From contig NC_030677.2 in NCBI RefSeq assembly GCF_000004195.4, forward strand, positions 100,034,829-100,098,828: 64,000 nt of DNA, written 5' to 3'. Below the pieces are notes generated by a model, which saw nothing but the letters and a program-made list of their open reading frames with translations, was not told where the DNA came from and ran no database searches. Source of the stretch: Xenopus tropicalis. Taxonomy: Eukaryota > Chordata > Amphibia > Anura > Pipidae. The translations under genes and the position numbers were made by a program. Positions 63,640-64,000 of the stretch are shown one piece after another; the first letter of the stretch is position 1; every line of letters starts with the position of its first letter.

Positions 63640-63900
63640 AAGGTCATGTTAATCTTTTTTGCTGATAGGGCTGCTTTTGTAAGTAATTGTTATGAAGTTC
63701 CTAAACCTGACTGTTTTGCCAACCTGACTGTCCCTTCTCAGCCTGTTAGTTATAGCTTCTAATGCTAACGGACAACTGCTGCACAAATATGGCAGCCCCC
63801 TTTATAGAGGAACATGGGGGATCAGATAGGTAATGTATAAACATTAGATAGATACTTTTACTGCACAATTATAAATAGCATGCAAACACAAGGTTATGAT
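63640..63900. repeat. Dispersed repeat shared with 8215-8480
   Basis: Second copy, with small indels. Contains gaagttcctaaacctgactg, cttctcagcctgttagttatag and actgctgcacaaatatggcag. Confidence 0.75.
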
Positions 63901-64000
63901 GTAAAAAGGTTTCATTTCTGCTGTCGGAATCTCTGTAAATTTCTTACTTGTAGAGGACTAATAAAAACGAATGAATTAAGCACCTCTGTTAGTAAATCAA

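Overview
The window looks like amphibian nuclear DNA, most probably Xenopus. The evidence is three vertebrate genes with GT-AG introns (one AT-AC), very dense miniature inverted-repeat transposons with TTAA or TWA target sites of kinds known from Xenopus, and CR1/L2-type LINE fragments. I cannot tell X. tropicalis from X. laevis by reading alone.

Three protein-coding genes can be rebuilt exon by exon. On the minus strand, atp5f1d (mitochondrial ATP synthase delta subunit, 162 aa) has four coding exons at 9819-12787. On the plus strand, cbarp (regulator that binds the voltage-gated Ca2+ channel beta subunit, 732 aa) has nine coding exons at 20967-28088, with a CpG-containing promoter and probable non-coding first exon near 19.3-19.5 kb. 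On the minus strand, stk11/LKB1 (tumour-suppressor kinase, 426 aa) has nine coding exons at 33956-60831. All junctions are phase-consistent. The inner stk11 exons (2 to 8) have exactly the human lengths 84, 90, 133, 137, 128, 58 and 188 nt, and stk11 intron 2 keeps the U12-type AT-AC form. Order and orientation match human 19p13.3 (STK11, CBARP tail to tail; CBARP, ATP5F1D head to head). A fourth possible gene is a single signal-peptide exon at 63026-63164 (+), upstream of stk11, which I could not identify.

Layout: 1-9.8 kb is gene-free and full of DNA-transposon remnants, including one element nested in another. 9.8-12.9 kb is atp5f1d. 12.9-19.3 kb is intergenic, with a 100-bp-period minisatellite, a CR1 fragment and several MITEs. 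19.3-29 kb is cbarp. 29-32.7 kb is AT-rich intergenic sequence. 32.7-33.9 kb is an antisense CR1-like LINE that begins about 30 bp beyond the stk11 stop codon. 34-60.9 kb is stk11, whose large introns hold a tandem-repeat block, a LINE split by MITEs, two oppositely oriented hammerhead-ribozyme-like motifs, a (TA)n tract, a CR1 copy, a decayed DNA transposon and an L2-like LINE. 61-64 kb is the stk11 promoter and upstream region.

The three genes do not form a pathway: atp5f1d serves ATP synthesis, cbarp calcium-channel control, and stk11 energy sensing through AMPK-family kinases. Their adjacency is conserved synteny. The most notable non-genic items are the hammerhead-like motifs and the nested transposon structures.
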